From Arenibacter certesii DSM 19833 (GTDB lineage: Bacteria > Bacteroidota > Bacteroidia > Flavobacteriales > Flavobacteriaceae), in contig NZ_KE386916.1 of the NCBI RefSeq assembly GCF_000429545.1, forward strand, positions 34,865 through 71,699: DNA of 36,835 nucleotides, read 5' to 3'. The notes beneath the pieces were generated by a model. That model saw only the letters and a program-made list of their open reading frames with translations, ran no database searches and had not been told where the DNA came from. Both the position numbers and the translations under genes were made by a program. Below are positions 27,001 through 35,105 of this stretch, one piece after another. Positions within the stretch are counted from its first letter, which is position 1, and each line of letters begins with the position of its first letter.

Positions 27001-27674
27001 ATGAGTATATAAATCTTGGTAAAGTTGAACCTGATTGGACAGGCGGAATAAGAAATACATTTATATATAAAAACGTATCTCTTGGTTTTCAAATTGATGG
27101 CTCCTTTGGTGGGAATATATTTGCTGAAACTAACATGGCTTATGATGAGCAAGGTGTTTCTGTTTCTTCTTTAAATGGTCGTGAAGGTTGGATAGCATCA
27201 GAAAATGCACGGAAAGAAGCTGGGATCAGTTCCAGTGATTGGAAAAACACTGGAGGAGTAGATTTGTGGATTGGAAAAAGCGTAATATTTGACCCTAATT
27301 TGGTTAATGAAGAGGGCGTACAGATTGGAGGAGTATTAAATGAGGGAACAAATGCCATTTATGCAGATCCACGTACATATTGGGATCGTTTTCGGAATGA
27401 TAGGGCGGAAGGAAATATTGAAGATGCATCTTTCGTAAAACTTAGAGAGGTTAATCTTGCCTATAGACTTCCAAAAAGACTTTTGGACAAGAGTCCTTTT
27501 AGTAATGTAAGATTCTCGGTAATTGGTCAGAACCTATGGTTGTTATATAGAGAAACTGAACATTTTGATCCGGATGCTTATCGAACCGGTGTTGGTACTG
27601 GAAGTTTAGGATATAACGATTATACAGCCCCCGCAACTCGTTCGGTTAGTTTTAATGTATTACTAAATTTCTAA
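24078..27674 (+). CDS. SusC/RagA-type TonB-dependent outer membrane transporter with STN domain
   Basis: This 1198-residue protein has a long basic N-terminus, then a signal peptide core (about 22-40, LSLLFLLTVSFVMQA). The STN domain is at ~45-118 (NEIESKTEFKFIFNTKTV), the carboxypeptidase-regulatory-like domain at ~142-210 (VSGTIIDSEGSKLPGASIVE, SDFDGNFI), and the SusC motif (LDEIVVTALGIKRDKKALGY) starts near 218. The plug follows (NVINALQGKVAGLNI, IVLRGNNSINGN, IVVDGVIYNNS) and the barrel ends in SVSFNVLLNF with the usual terminal aromatic. It pairs with the SusD protein encoded 9 bases downstream. The adjacent glycosidase-type genes suggest an oligosaccharide as substrate. The STN domain couples uptake to FecR/sigma regulation. 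Confidence 0.94.
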   Translation: MKKPPKSREVSPWCLKFNLKMKLSLLFLLTVSFVMQANSTYSQKTKISLELGNTTVETVLNEIESKTEFKFIFNTKTVDLNRRVSIKVKKASVEKILDILFKEMNVSYILEDRKILLKKIGINEAIEVTPSASTPTSKQFQVSGTIIDSEGSKLPGASIVEKGTTNGTQSDFDGNFIIDLTNDNAVLIISYIGFTTKEIPVNGQTNLTISLEESAAQLDEIVVTALGIKRDKKALGYSVSSVSSEEIIESGQANVINALQGKVAGLNITKGSGLSDASSSIVLRGNNSINGNNAALIVVDGVIYNNSTFGNNTVDRGQGISDLNTDDIESVTVLKGANASALYGGDGANGVLVITTKKQLKNKGVGVTVNSGVVFTEVATLPNLQNIYGQGKGEVGEFQGMGADGFPLIGGGTNDETWGPKMEGQPVRINWLRDQPLVPYSPQPNNIRDLFDTGVTFKNTVSISQATEKSTYYGSLVHNKADEYIPTAMTQKTGISLRVNHQLTSKLSVDAIFNYISSKGHNRPENNFSSSANFATHPRSLRLGDLRPGRYPESGIDWGRPDWQDGQPILWTTTENIDQYYWGLYVDSNDDSRKRSIGNFKLNYEFNNWLSLMLRHSFDETHYSNWEITQPKSRPIPNGRYSKQDAFQRNYSTDFLFMADKNFFDNRLNLNGTVGGIQNGFEGKFADFVGNSFVFEDVYTPNNTLSKSYNYNESRAVTNSLYGTLQLGYDSLFFLDFTGRNDWSSKLNTENNSYFYSSITSSLIFSEVFKLDKRLINFGKIRFSYAEVGNAVSASINRNYSFGNSTKGASFVSNPQTLPFLNLKPERTNSTEIGLDLNMLNNRIQLDATYYRTNSFNQIIPGQPLAISSGYTSKTINGGSVENKGLELSMTAYPIRNKDFTWETNVVYAKNKSKVIDLGGLDSPIILGGTNAVQIAVVPGESFRSIMGEGFLRNDQGLVIIKPDGSDRGVPLQTNEYINLGKVEPDWTGGIRNTFIYKNVSLGFQIDGSFGGNIFAETNMAYDEQGVSVSSLNGREGWIASENARKEAGISSSDWKNTGGVDLWIGKSVIFDPNLVNEEGVQIGGVLNEGTNAIYADPRTYWDRFRNDRAEGNIEDASFVKLREVNLAYRLPKRLLDKSPFSNVRFSVIGQNLWLLYRETEHFDPDAYRTGVGTGSLGYNDYTAPATRSVSFNVLLNF

Positions 27675-27683
27675 ATTTTGATT

Positions 27684-29120
27684 ATGAAAAATATAAAATT
27701 ATTTGTCGGACTGTTATTGATTGTAATTGTAGGCTGTACAAACGATAGTATGGAAGAAGTTAATAAGGATTACAATGCGTTGAGCGAAGTAAATCCTATA
27801 TTTCTGATTAATGGAACATTAGCTACTTTGGTAGCTGAGGATTTTCAGATTGAAGATTGGGGGCATCACGTTGCATACAAAAATTTTAATCCAGGATTAT
27901 ATGAGAATTTTGATGCAACAACTCCTTGGAATGAAATTTATCTTGCAAATAAAAATTTACTTGAAGTTATAAAAAGTACTTCAAAAAAGGAGACGCTGAG
28001 CGATAGAACTGCCCATGCGATGGCATTGGTAATTCGATCGACATTATTTATAACGCTTACAGATGCCTATGGAGATGTGCCATATTCGGAAGCAGGATTT
28101 GAAGATGAAAATGGAATTATCGAAACGCCAATTTATGACAAGCAAAAAGACATCTATTTGGATTGTTTTGAAAAGCTTACTGAAGCTTTAGAATTAATTG
28201 GCGAAAGCGATAAAATTTTATTAGGGGAGGCGGACTATATTTACAAAGAAGATTTACAGAAATGGAAGGTATTTGCCAACACAGTTCGGTTACGTATGGC
28301 TCTGCGAATTTCAAATGTTGATAGTGGCCTGTCAGAGAAGTGGTTTGATGAAGTAGCTAAATTTCCAATAATTAATTCACATGAACAGTCTGCTAAATTT
28401 GAACGTTTCGATGAAGCAGGGTATAGAAACCCTTTATGGACCTCCACCGTTCATACATTTTTCATGTCAAAATTAATGGTTGACTTCTTAAAGGATACTA
28501 ACGATCCTCGATTAGCATTATTCGCTAAACCTAATGCTAATAATGAGTATGTTGGGCTAGAGAATGGTCGCGACTTCGTGGATATTGCGTTATATTCAAG
28601 AATGGGTGACGAATTAAGTCGGGCTGATCGAGCTACACCAATTCTACTATACGATGAGGTTTGTTTTATTAAAGCTGAAATGTATTTACGTGGGTTAGGA
28701 GGGGTTCAGGATCAAAATTTAGCAAACGAGTGGTATCAGAAGGGTATTCGTGCATCCATGGAAAATTATAATATTGAGGAATTCACCATTTCAAACTACC
28801 TTTTAAATAATCCTTTCGCAACTTTAAACGGAAACGAAGAGGACATGAAAGAACAAATTGGTGTTCAAAAATGGTTGGCAAACATTCAAAATGGTTATGA
28901 AAGTTATGCAGATATGAGGCGTTCAGGTTATCCAATAATTGCTGATCGGATAAATAATAGTACTCCTGAGGTATCATTAGGTGAAACTAAGGGAAAGTTG
29001 CCAAGACGTTTGAAATATCCTGATAATGAAATGTTTTATAATTCTGTTAATTATAATAAAGCAAGAGAAGCAACAGATGGTAATAGTTTCTTGGCTCGGA
29101 TGTGGTGGGATGTAAAATAA
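27684..29120 (+). CDS. SusD/RagB family nutrient-binding outer membrane lipoprotein
   Basis: I place the start at the ATG at 27684, not the TTG two codons earlier. The signal peptide then ends at a good lipobox with Cys18 (LLIVIVGC). The 478-residue product has SusD_2-type features: SMEEVNKDYNALSEVNP after the lipid anchor, ITLTDAYGDVPYSEAG, VCFIKAEMYLRGLGG, and an ending with NYNKAREATDGNSFLARMWW. It is the substrate-binding partner of the SusC protein encoded 9 bases upstream. The pair should form the surface uptake complex of this locus. Confidence 0.93.
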   Translation: MKNIKLFVGLLLIVIVGCTNDSMEEVNKDYNALSEVNPIFLINGTLATLVAEDFQIEDWGHHVAYKNFNPGLYENFDATTPWNEIYLANKNLLEVIKSTSKKETLSDRTAHAMALVIRSTLFITLTDAYGDVPYSEAGFEDENGIIETPIYDKQKDIYLDCFEKLTEALELIGESDKILLGEADYIYKEDLQKWKVFANTVRLRMALRISNVDSGLSEKWFDEVAKFPIINSHEQSAKFERFDEAGYRNPLWTSTVHTFFMSKLMVDFLKDTNDPRLALFAKPNANNEYVGLENGRDFVDIALYSRMGDELSRADRATPILLYDEVCFIKAEMYLRGLGGVQDQNLANEWYQKGIRASMENYNIEEFTISNYLLNNPFATLNGNEEDMKEQIGVQKWLANIQNGYESYADMRRSGYPIIADRINNSTPEVSLGETKGKLPRRLKYPDNEMFYNSVNYNKAREATDGNSFLARMWWDVK

Positions 29121-29182
29121 CCTAATATTATTCATCATCTGAAGACGGAATAAATATAAATGAAACATATAAAAGTATCAAA

Positions 29183-30328
29183 ATGAAAAGTATAAAATTA
29201 TTGAGAATGTTATTAGTCGTTCCACTTATCTTCATTAATTGTAACGATAAGGATAGGTATGACGTAATTATTGATAATAGGATCAATGAGATAGGGGAAG
29301 TTGTTATCATCTCAAAAAATCCCAACACTAAACAAGATTATACTAGTGAAGAATTAAGTTTATTAGATTATAATCCACAAGAAGAGGAGTGGTACTATAG
29401 AAACCAACCATTAGAAATTTCTATTTGGACAGAAACGAAACCTTTAAAGATTGAAATTAAACGTAATGGTGAGCAATCAGTGGTTCAAACGATTGATGAA
29501 TTTTCTGAAAATAATAATGGTTATTCATTCAACTGGATATCCACTATTGAAGACTTGGATATTGATGAGGGAAGTTTAACAGTTTTCAATGTCGTTGTTA
29601 TTTATGATGATGCCGGGGTTGATGGATTTGATTATAATTCGGCCCAGGCCATTCCTTATACAATTTATCATAAAACAGCAGCATCAGTAGTGCCTTTGGT
29701 TTCTTTACAACGTGGTCTTACTGATATAACCCCATTAAATATTGAAAGCAATGTTTCTGGTTCCGGTGTTGAGAACGGAATCGGGGCTTATGTAGTGTTA
29801 GATGGAATAGATGATTTAGTTACTATTACTGATGTTTTAGACTTTGTTAATAATAGTGATTTTTCTGTATCATTATGGGTAAATACAACTACTTTGGGCG
29901 ATGATCCATCTATAATCGGTAATAAAGATTGGAGTGGTGGAGGAAACAAAGGCTTTATACTAGCACACCGCGGATCAAAAGATATAAAGCTAGTGGGAGG
30001 AGATGGAGTTGGAGGTAGGTTAGATCTTAAAGGTAGTCCTATAAATGATGGTAATTGGCATCATATAGCAATGACTTTTGACAAGGATGGAGTAATGTCG
30101 TTGTACTTGGATGGAGAATTGGCTGTTTTTAATGATACTCCTGCTGCTGGGGATATATCTACATTTAGTGATATGGACAGCGGGTTGCCTATACGTATTG
30201 GTCAGGATGGAACAGGAGCATATGGTCAATTTTTCGAAGGTAAAGTAGGTGGTGTAGTTATTATCGACTATGTGCTTAGTAGTGATGAAGTCAATGAATT
30301 ATATTCGGGTCTTTTAAGTGAAGATTAG
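29183..30328 (+). CDS. LamG-domain surface lipoprotein (probable glycan-binding protein)
   Basis: This 381-residue lipoprotein has a signal peptide ending at Cys20 (PLIFINC). Residues ~30-165 form a beta-rich N-terminal domain I cannot name (EEEWYYRNQPLEISIW…). From about residue 203 to the end is a concanavalin A-like LamG domain, with VLDGIDDLVTITD, DFSVSLWVNT, NDGNWHHIAMTFDKDG, LYLDGELAVFND and FFEGKVGGVVI. The gene sits 62 bases after SusD, where SusE/SusF or surface glycan-binding proteins are normally encoded. It therefore probably holds the glycan at the cell surface. The next gene is separated by a strong hairpin. Confidence 0.85.
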   Translation: MKSIKLLRMLLVVPLIFINCNDKDRYDVIIDNRINEIGEVVIISKNPNTKQDYTSEELSLLDYNPQEEEWYYRNQPLEISIWTETKPLKIEIKRNGEQSVVQTIDEFSENNNGYSFNWISTIEDLDIDEGSLTVFNVVVIYDDAGVDGFDYNSAQAIPYTIYHKTAASVVPLVSLQRGLTDITPLNIESNVSGSGVENGIGAYVVLDGIDDLVTITDVLDFVNNSDFSVSLWVNTTTLGDDPSIIGNKDWSGGGNKGFILAHRGSKDIKLVGGDGVGGRLDLKGSPINDGNWHHIAMTFDKDGVMSLYLDGELAVFNDTPAAGDISTFSDMDSGLPIRIGQDGTGAYGQFFEGKVGGVVIIDYVLSSDEVNELYSGLLSED

Positions 30329-30370
30329 TGTTATATTAGGTATTAGTCACTTATTCCATATAGATTTTAA

Positions 30371-30421
30371 ATTTTGCAACCAATTATCTTTTTTTTTTAA
30401 AGAATAAATTGGTTGCAAAAT
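30371..30421 (+). terminator. Perfect 15-bp hairpin after the LamG lipoprotein gene
   Basis: Arms ATTTTGCAACCAATT (30371-30385) and AATTGGTTGCAAAAT (30407-30421) pair perfectly over 15 bp, 42 bases past the stop. The 21-base loop contains a T run. It probably ends the FecR-SusC-SusD-LamG transcript. Confidence 0.7.
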
Positions 30422-30549
30422 AATCATTATAGGTATCAATTTTATAAAGGGCTAAAGAGATCAAATTTAGCATAGTGTAAAATGTTATTATGCAGTATTA
30501 TCTGATTGTATCCTAACATTTCAATTATTTTTTAAGGATTAAAATCAAC

Positions 30550-32778
30550 ATGAAATACCAATATTTATTTTTATCAATATTCCTCCTATTTATTGGCAAT
30601 GGCTGCAAGGAGAAAACCTTCAAAGATAAAATATATGAAAAGCCGGAAATAGTAAGAGAAGCACCATCCGACTTTTTAACGCCAGAAGAAAGCATGGAAA
30701 CTTTTTATCTTCCAGAGGGGTATAGAGTAGAATTGGTGGCTAGTGAACCAATGATTAACGAACCGGTAGACATTGCATGGGATGGTAATGGGAGAATGTA
30801 TGTAGCCCAAATGGAGACCTACATGCAGAACGTAGATGGTGATGGCACCGATGAGCCCACGAGTAAGATTATGTTATTGGAAGACACCAATGGGGACGGT
30901 AAAATGGATAAAAGTTCAGTATTTATAGATAGTCTTCTTTTGCCAAGGATGTTATTGCCCTTAGATGATCGACTTGTAATAAATGAAACCTACTCTTATA
31001 ATCTAGTGAGTTATAGGGATACGGACAATGATGGCGTGGCAGATGAAAAGCTGCCTATTTTTACACATCCAGATAGGCGGGGCGGCAACTTGGAACATCA
31101 GCAGAGCGGTTTAGTTTGGAATTTGGATAATTGGGTATATATGACCTATAATCCTGTTCGATTTAGATTTAAGCATGATGCTGTTATAGTGGATACATTA
31201 GCAAATATGCCTAGTGGACAGTGGGGCTTAACGCAGGATGATATGGGCCATATGTATTATTCTTCTGCAGGAGGTGAAAATCCAGCCTACGGTTTCCAAC
31301 AACCTGCAACCTATGGTGCTGCTGATCCAAAAGGTCGGTTATCGGACGGTTTTATTGAACCTTGGCCAATAGTGGGCACGCCGGACGTACAAGGAGGGGC
31401 AGAAAAAAGATTGAGAGAGGATGGTACGCTAAATCATTTTACGGGAGTGGCCGGTCAAGAAATATATAGGGGACATCGATTACCGCCTTCAGTATACGGG
31501 GATCTTTTTATCCCAGAGCCGGTAGGTCGACTAATCCGTAGGGCAAAAGTAAGGAATGAAGATGGAAAAAAGGTTTTGTACAATGCCTATGATCAGACCG
31601 AATTTATGGCATCCACCGATTTGAACTTTAGGCCCGTACAAGCTAAAACGGGTCCCGATGGAGCGTTATATATAGTGGACATGTACCGGGGAATTATTCA
31701 AGAAAGTGCCTGGACGGCCGAAGGAAGTTTTATAAGACCTGTTATAATGAGAAAGGGATTGGATAAGAATATAGGTAGAGGAAGAATCTATCGTATCGTT
31801 CACGACCAGATAAAGCCTGATGGTAAACCCAACTTACTGAATAAATCAGCCAAAGAATTGTTGGATTATCTAGGACACCCTAATGGATGGTATCGTAATA
31901 CGGCACAAAAACTGATTGTCCTCAAAGGAGATATGTCTGTTATTCCCAAACTTAAAAAAATGGCAACTGATAATGAATCCTTTTGGGCGAAAACTTTTGG
32001 AGATAAGGACCTTGGCTTGGAAAGAGTACATGCTTTATGGACTTTAGAGGGGCTTGGAGTGATAGACAAGGATTTAATTAAGAGCAAATATAATGACAAG
32101 GACCCCCGTGTGAGTATCACAGCCATTAGGTTGTCTGATGAATTGTTGAAAAATGGGGAGAACGATCTATTGCCATTGTTAGCGAATCTTCAATTTGATT
32201 CAGACATAAATGTAGTGAATCAGCTAGCCCTTAGCCTAAGGTTTAGCCTGAGTCCAAAAGCAGCTGAAATTTTAACTTCTATTTCAGAAAGATATGTAGA
32301 TAATGAAATTATCGTAAGATCTGTATTTGATAGCTTTCAGGAGAATGATACTGACCTAAAGAAACTAAAAGACCTAGTTGCCAAGGAACCCAACTCTGTC
32401 AAAAAAAGAATTATAAAGGGCTATAATAATTATAAGCAGAGCTGTGTTACCTGCCATGGCTCAGATCTAAAAGGTGTGGTAAATGAAGATAAATCATTGA
32501 TTGCACCTCCTCTTATAGGATCAGAAACTGTAAAAGGTGATAAGGATGTAGTGGTGAAAATCCTTTTAAACGGCCTAACAGGACCTATTAAAGGCAAAGA
32601 ATATGGGGTGATGTTACCCATGGCAAGTAACGATGACGAATGGATCGCAGATGTTATCAGTTATATACGTATTATCAATGATGAGAAGAGTATGGTTGAT
32701 AAACAAGATGTTAGCAGAATAAGGGAAGAAACAAAAGACAAAAAAGGATATTGGACGTTGGAAGAACTTATGCAATGA
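30550..32778 (+). CDS. PVC-type heme-binding CxxCH protein (membrane-bound dehydrogenase-like lipoprotein)
   Basis: This 742-residue lipoprotein has a lipobox with Cys19 (LFIGNGC). The N-terminal ~420 residues match the putative membrane-bound dehydrogenase domain (TIGR02604-type), a PQQ-sugar-dehydrogenase-like beta-propeller: FYLPEGYRVELVASEP, EPVDIAWDGNGRMYVAQMET, GPDGALYIVDMYRGII. Helical HEAT-like repeats follow (~430-610). The C-terminus is a cytochrome c domain with the heme motif CVTCH (Cys632, Cys635, His636) and GVMLPMAS as a likely Met-ligand region. The family is typical of Planctomycetes/Verrucomicrobia and of some marine Bacteroidota. It probably oxidises a sugar-like compound at the membrane and passes electrons to heme; neither cofactor nor substrate is proven. 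Confidence 0.85.
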   Translation: MKYQYLFLSIFLLFIGNGCKEKTFKDKIYEKPEIVREAPSDFLTPEESMETFYLPEGYRVELVASEPMINEPVDIAWDGNGRMYVAQMETYMQNVDGDGTDEPTSKIMLLEDTNGDGKMDKSSVFIDSLLLPRMLLPLDDRLVINETYSYNLVSYRDTDNDGVADEKLPIFTHPDRRGGNLEHQQSGLVWNLDNWVYMTYNPVRFRFKHDAVIVDTLANMPSGQWGLTQDDMGHMYYSSAGGENPAYGFQQPATYGAADPKGRLSDGFIEPWPIVGTPDVQGGAEKRLREDGTLNHFTGVAGQEIYRGHRLPPSVYGDLFIPEPVGRLIRRAKVRNEDGKKVLYNAYDQTEFMASTDLNFRPVQAKTGPDGALYIVDMYRGIIQESAWTAEGSFIRPVIMRKGLDKNIGRGRIYRIVHDQIKPDGKPNLLNKSAKELLDYLGHPNGWYRNTAQKLIVLKGDMSVIPKLKKMATDNESFWAKTFGDKDLGLERVHALWTLEGLGVIDKDLIKSKYNDKDPRVSITAIRLSDELLKNGENDLLPLLANLQFDSDINVVNQLALSLRFSLSPKAAEILTSISERYVDNEIIVRSVFDSFQENDTDLKKLKDLVAKEPNSVKKRIIKGYNNYKQSCVTCHGSDLKGVVNEDKSLIAPPLIGSETVKGDKDVVVKILLNGLTGPIKGKEYGVMLPMASNDDEWIADVISYIRIINDEKSMVDKQDVSRIREETKDKKGYWTLEELMQ

Positions 32779-32853
32779 TAGTTTAGGTGCAGTTTTGTGA
32801 ATTTAATGCATTTTTTGGTATCTAGATTATGGTTCCAAATGTAGTCATGAAAG

Positions 32854-32892
32854 TATTTATGTTACCTTCTGACAACTAGGATAACATAAATA
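32854..32892 (+). terminator. Possible terminator after the heme protein gene
   Basis: TATTTATGTTACC (32854-32866) pairs with GG-A-TAACATAAATA (32879-32892) over 13 bp with one bulged A and a 12-base loop. It is 75 bases past the stop. No strong T run follows, so termination is uncertain. Confidence 0.45.
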
Positions 32893-32956
32893 TGAAATTG
32901 ATTAATTATACGTAAAAGCCAAATAAGAATTTTGCAGACAGTGGTGCAGTAAATAA

Positions 32957-33133
32957 GGTAATAATGGAAAGGCAGAAATTTACAGAGTAAACAAGCGTCG
33001 ATGGGGTAAAAAACTTACATACAATGATTTAAATGTTTGTAAACCTATAAAGGTTAAAAGATCTAAAAGGAAGAAAGACGTGGATGAAAATATGAAGGCG
33101 CTGTATATCCTGAAATTTCATCAGATTAAATAA
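32957..33133 (+). pseudogene. Possible relic open frame
   Basis: A 58-codon open frame (…AEIYRVNKRRWGKKLTYNDL…) ends with TAA at 33131. It has no ATG start and a basic composition. It could be the 3' end of a decayed gene or chance. I do not recognise it. Confidence 0.2.
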
Positions 33134-33280
33134 ATTGATTTAAAACTAGACACCTTGTTTTAAGGCTTTCAGCTTAATTGAACGCATTGGAAGTAATATA
33201 TATTTATGCATCAGCTGTTGAGATAAACCTTTAAGGCCCGCAGTCATTCAATATTTAATTCAGTCTTAATTTTACAAATA

Positions 33281-34606
33281 ATGATAATAAAATATTTTAA
33301 ATTACTAATTATAGTCCTTTCTCCAATAATGATTACGGTATCTTCTTGTAAAGATAACCGTACGGTAGATGATTCGGTTAATCAAACCGAAACTCAAGAC
33401 ACTGTCTATGATGAGACGGGATTGAAATATACATCCTATAAAGGTCTTGTAATGGCAGGATATCAAGGTTGGTTTTCCGCCGTGGGGGATAATTCCGATA
33501 GGGGTTGGTACCATTATAAGAATGATTGTGGCTTTCACCCAGAATGCTCCACAATAGATATGTGGCCAGATATGACTGAGTATGCCAAACAGTATGTTAC
33601 TCCCTTTAAATATCCAGATGGATCCGCTGCCCATTTATACAGTGCATATGATGAGGAAACCATAGACCTCCATTTTAAGTGGATGAAGGAATACGGTATA
33701 GATGGCGTCCATATACAGCGATTTGTAGCCGAAATAAAACCCTCTAATCCAAAAGGCAAGAGACACTTTAATAAGGTTTTAGAGAATGCACTCAAAGCCG
33801 CCAAAAAGTACGGAAGAGCAATTAGTGTAATGTACGATCTAAGCGGTAGTTCTCCAGCAGATCTAGATTATTTAGTCCAGGATTGGAAGGAACTACAAGG
33901 GATGTTCCAGTTGTTTGATAATGCGGAAAACCCCACCTATTTAAGACATAATGGCAAACCATTAGTATCGGTTTGGGGTGTTGGATTTAATGACGGGCGT
34001 AAATATAGTATAAGAGAGGTAGACAAGCTGGTAACAGAATTAAAAGGACCAAAGAATGAGGTGTCTATAATGGTGGGTGTTCCTTATTACTGGCGAACTT
34101 TAAATCAGGATACGGAAAGCAATCCTGCACTTCATGAGCTGATTAAAAAAGTAGATATTATTATGCCATGGGCTGTAGGTCGGTACAATATTGATAATTA
34201 TAATCCAAATGTTGCTAAAAAAGATATGGAATGGGCAGATGCTAATGGTGTAGATTATGTGCCTTTGGTTTTTCCAGGTTTTACCTGGGGCAATTTAACG
34301 AAGGATCCTACTAAATACAACTCCATTCCTAGGATGGGAGGTGATTTCATCTGGAAACAGATTGTTGGGGCCAAGGCGAGTGGTGCAAAAAGCCTTTATG
34401 TGGCCATGTTTGATGAAATAGATGAGGGAACTGCTATTTATAAGGTGAAGCGTGAAAATGAGGTGCCGTTAAACGGCAAAAATGGATACAAGTTTGTTGG
34501 AATTGAAAACAATCTTGAATCCGATTATTACCTATGGTTGACTGGTGAAGCTGCTAACTGGTTTCATGGGGAAAGGGGTTATGGAGCGGTGAAGCCGACT
34601 AGATAA
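33281..34606 (+). CDS. Glycoside hydrolase family 71/99-like lipoprotein
   Basis: This 441-residue lipoprotein has a signal peptide ending at Cys23 (MITVSSC). Residues ~50-440 form a GH71/99-like TIM barrel: GLVMAGYQGWFSAVGDN, MWPDMTEYAKQYVTPF, WMKEYGIDGVHIQRF and NGKPLVSVWGVGF. The motif FDEIDEGTAI (Glu379, Glu382) corresponds by pattern to the NEWxEGT region of GH99 enzymes, where the paired glutamates take part in catalysis. GH99 members act on alpha-mannan or high-mannose glycans, but this subgroup is divergent and its substrate is unproven. It is lipid-anchored, probably at the cell surface or in the periplasm. It lies among the SusC/SusD and cellulase-like genes, fitting a polysaccharide utilisation locus. 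Confidence 0.85.
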   Translation: MIIKYFKLLIIVLSPIMITVSSCKDNRTVDDSVNQTETQDTVYDETGLKYTSYKGLVMAGYQGWFSAVGDNSDRGWYHYKNDCGFHPECSTIDMWPDMTEYAKQYVTPFKYPDGSAAHLYSAYDEETIDLHFKWMKEYGIDGVHIQRFVAEIKPSNPKGKRHFNKVLENALKAAKKYGRAISVMYDLSGSSPADLDYLVQDWKELQGMFQLFDNAENPTYLRHNGKPLVSVWGVGFNDGRKYSIREVDKLVTELKGPKNEVSIMVGVPYYWRTLNQDTESNPALHELIKKVDIIMPWAVGRYNIDNYNPNVAKKDMEWADANGVDYVPLVFPGFTWGNLTKDPTKYNSIPRMGGDFIWKQIVGAKASGAKSLYVAMFDEIDEGTAIYKVKRENEVPLNGKNGYKFVGIENNLESDYYLWLTGEAANWFHGERGYGAVKPTR

Positions 34607-35105
34607 TTTAAAGAAAGTTAGTTGGTTAATAAGTAGATTTACTTTGCTTGATACCAGCGCTAAGTGGGAATATTATTGTATTAGATGATATCGAATTTAA
34701 CATTAAAAAATGATATAAGGATTAACGAAAATTATAATTCAAAATTTGGTGTATTACTATTTACGTCTGGGCCTCTGAATTAAGTGCTCTTTTACGTAAC
34801 TATTACAAGTTATAGAAATTTGGATATAACTATAGTTAACTGTATTTTAGTTGGTTATGATAGTGGTAGTTATAATGGATAATGATGTATACTACCAATT
34901 AAGGTTTTTTATAATGGGTTTTCATTAAAACATAATCTTAGTTGGCTATCATCAAACTTAAACAAACCGGATACGTCTGGATAGGACTGTTTATTTGTTT
35001 GTTTTTAAGTCGGTTTATGTTTTTGATTAATATCTAATTGTATTTTTTTTAAAAAAGCAGATCAAGCTTGTTTAGATTTTTACGAGAAAATAATTTCTTA
35101 TTACA
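34607..35105. other. Intergenic region of about 500 bp with a triplicated 11-mer
   Basis: No gene or clear terminator is seen. The motif TTAGTTGGYTA occurs three times on the plus strand (34618-34628, 34847-34857, 34938-34948). The region should contain the promoter for the cellulase-like gene. Confidence 0.5.

Larger units (their letters stand above)
32779..33280. other. Intergenic region of about 500 bp
   Basis: It holds a hairpin at 32854-32892 and a 58-codon open frame without an ATG (32957-33133) that may be a gene relic. The rest is AT-rich spacer and probably contains the promoter of the GH71/99-like gene. Confidence 0.5.

Noticed and set aside
27678..27683. TTG start for the second SusD gene
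   Set aside because: The ATG at 27684 gives a standard lipoprotein signal peptide.
34762..34980. TACGTCTGG occurring twice (34762-34770 and 34972-34980)
   Set aside because: A 9-mer appearing twice in 500 bases is within chance expectation.
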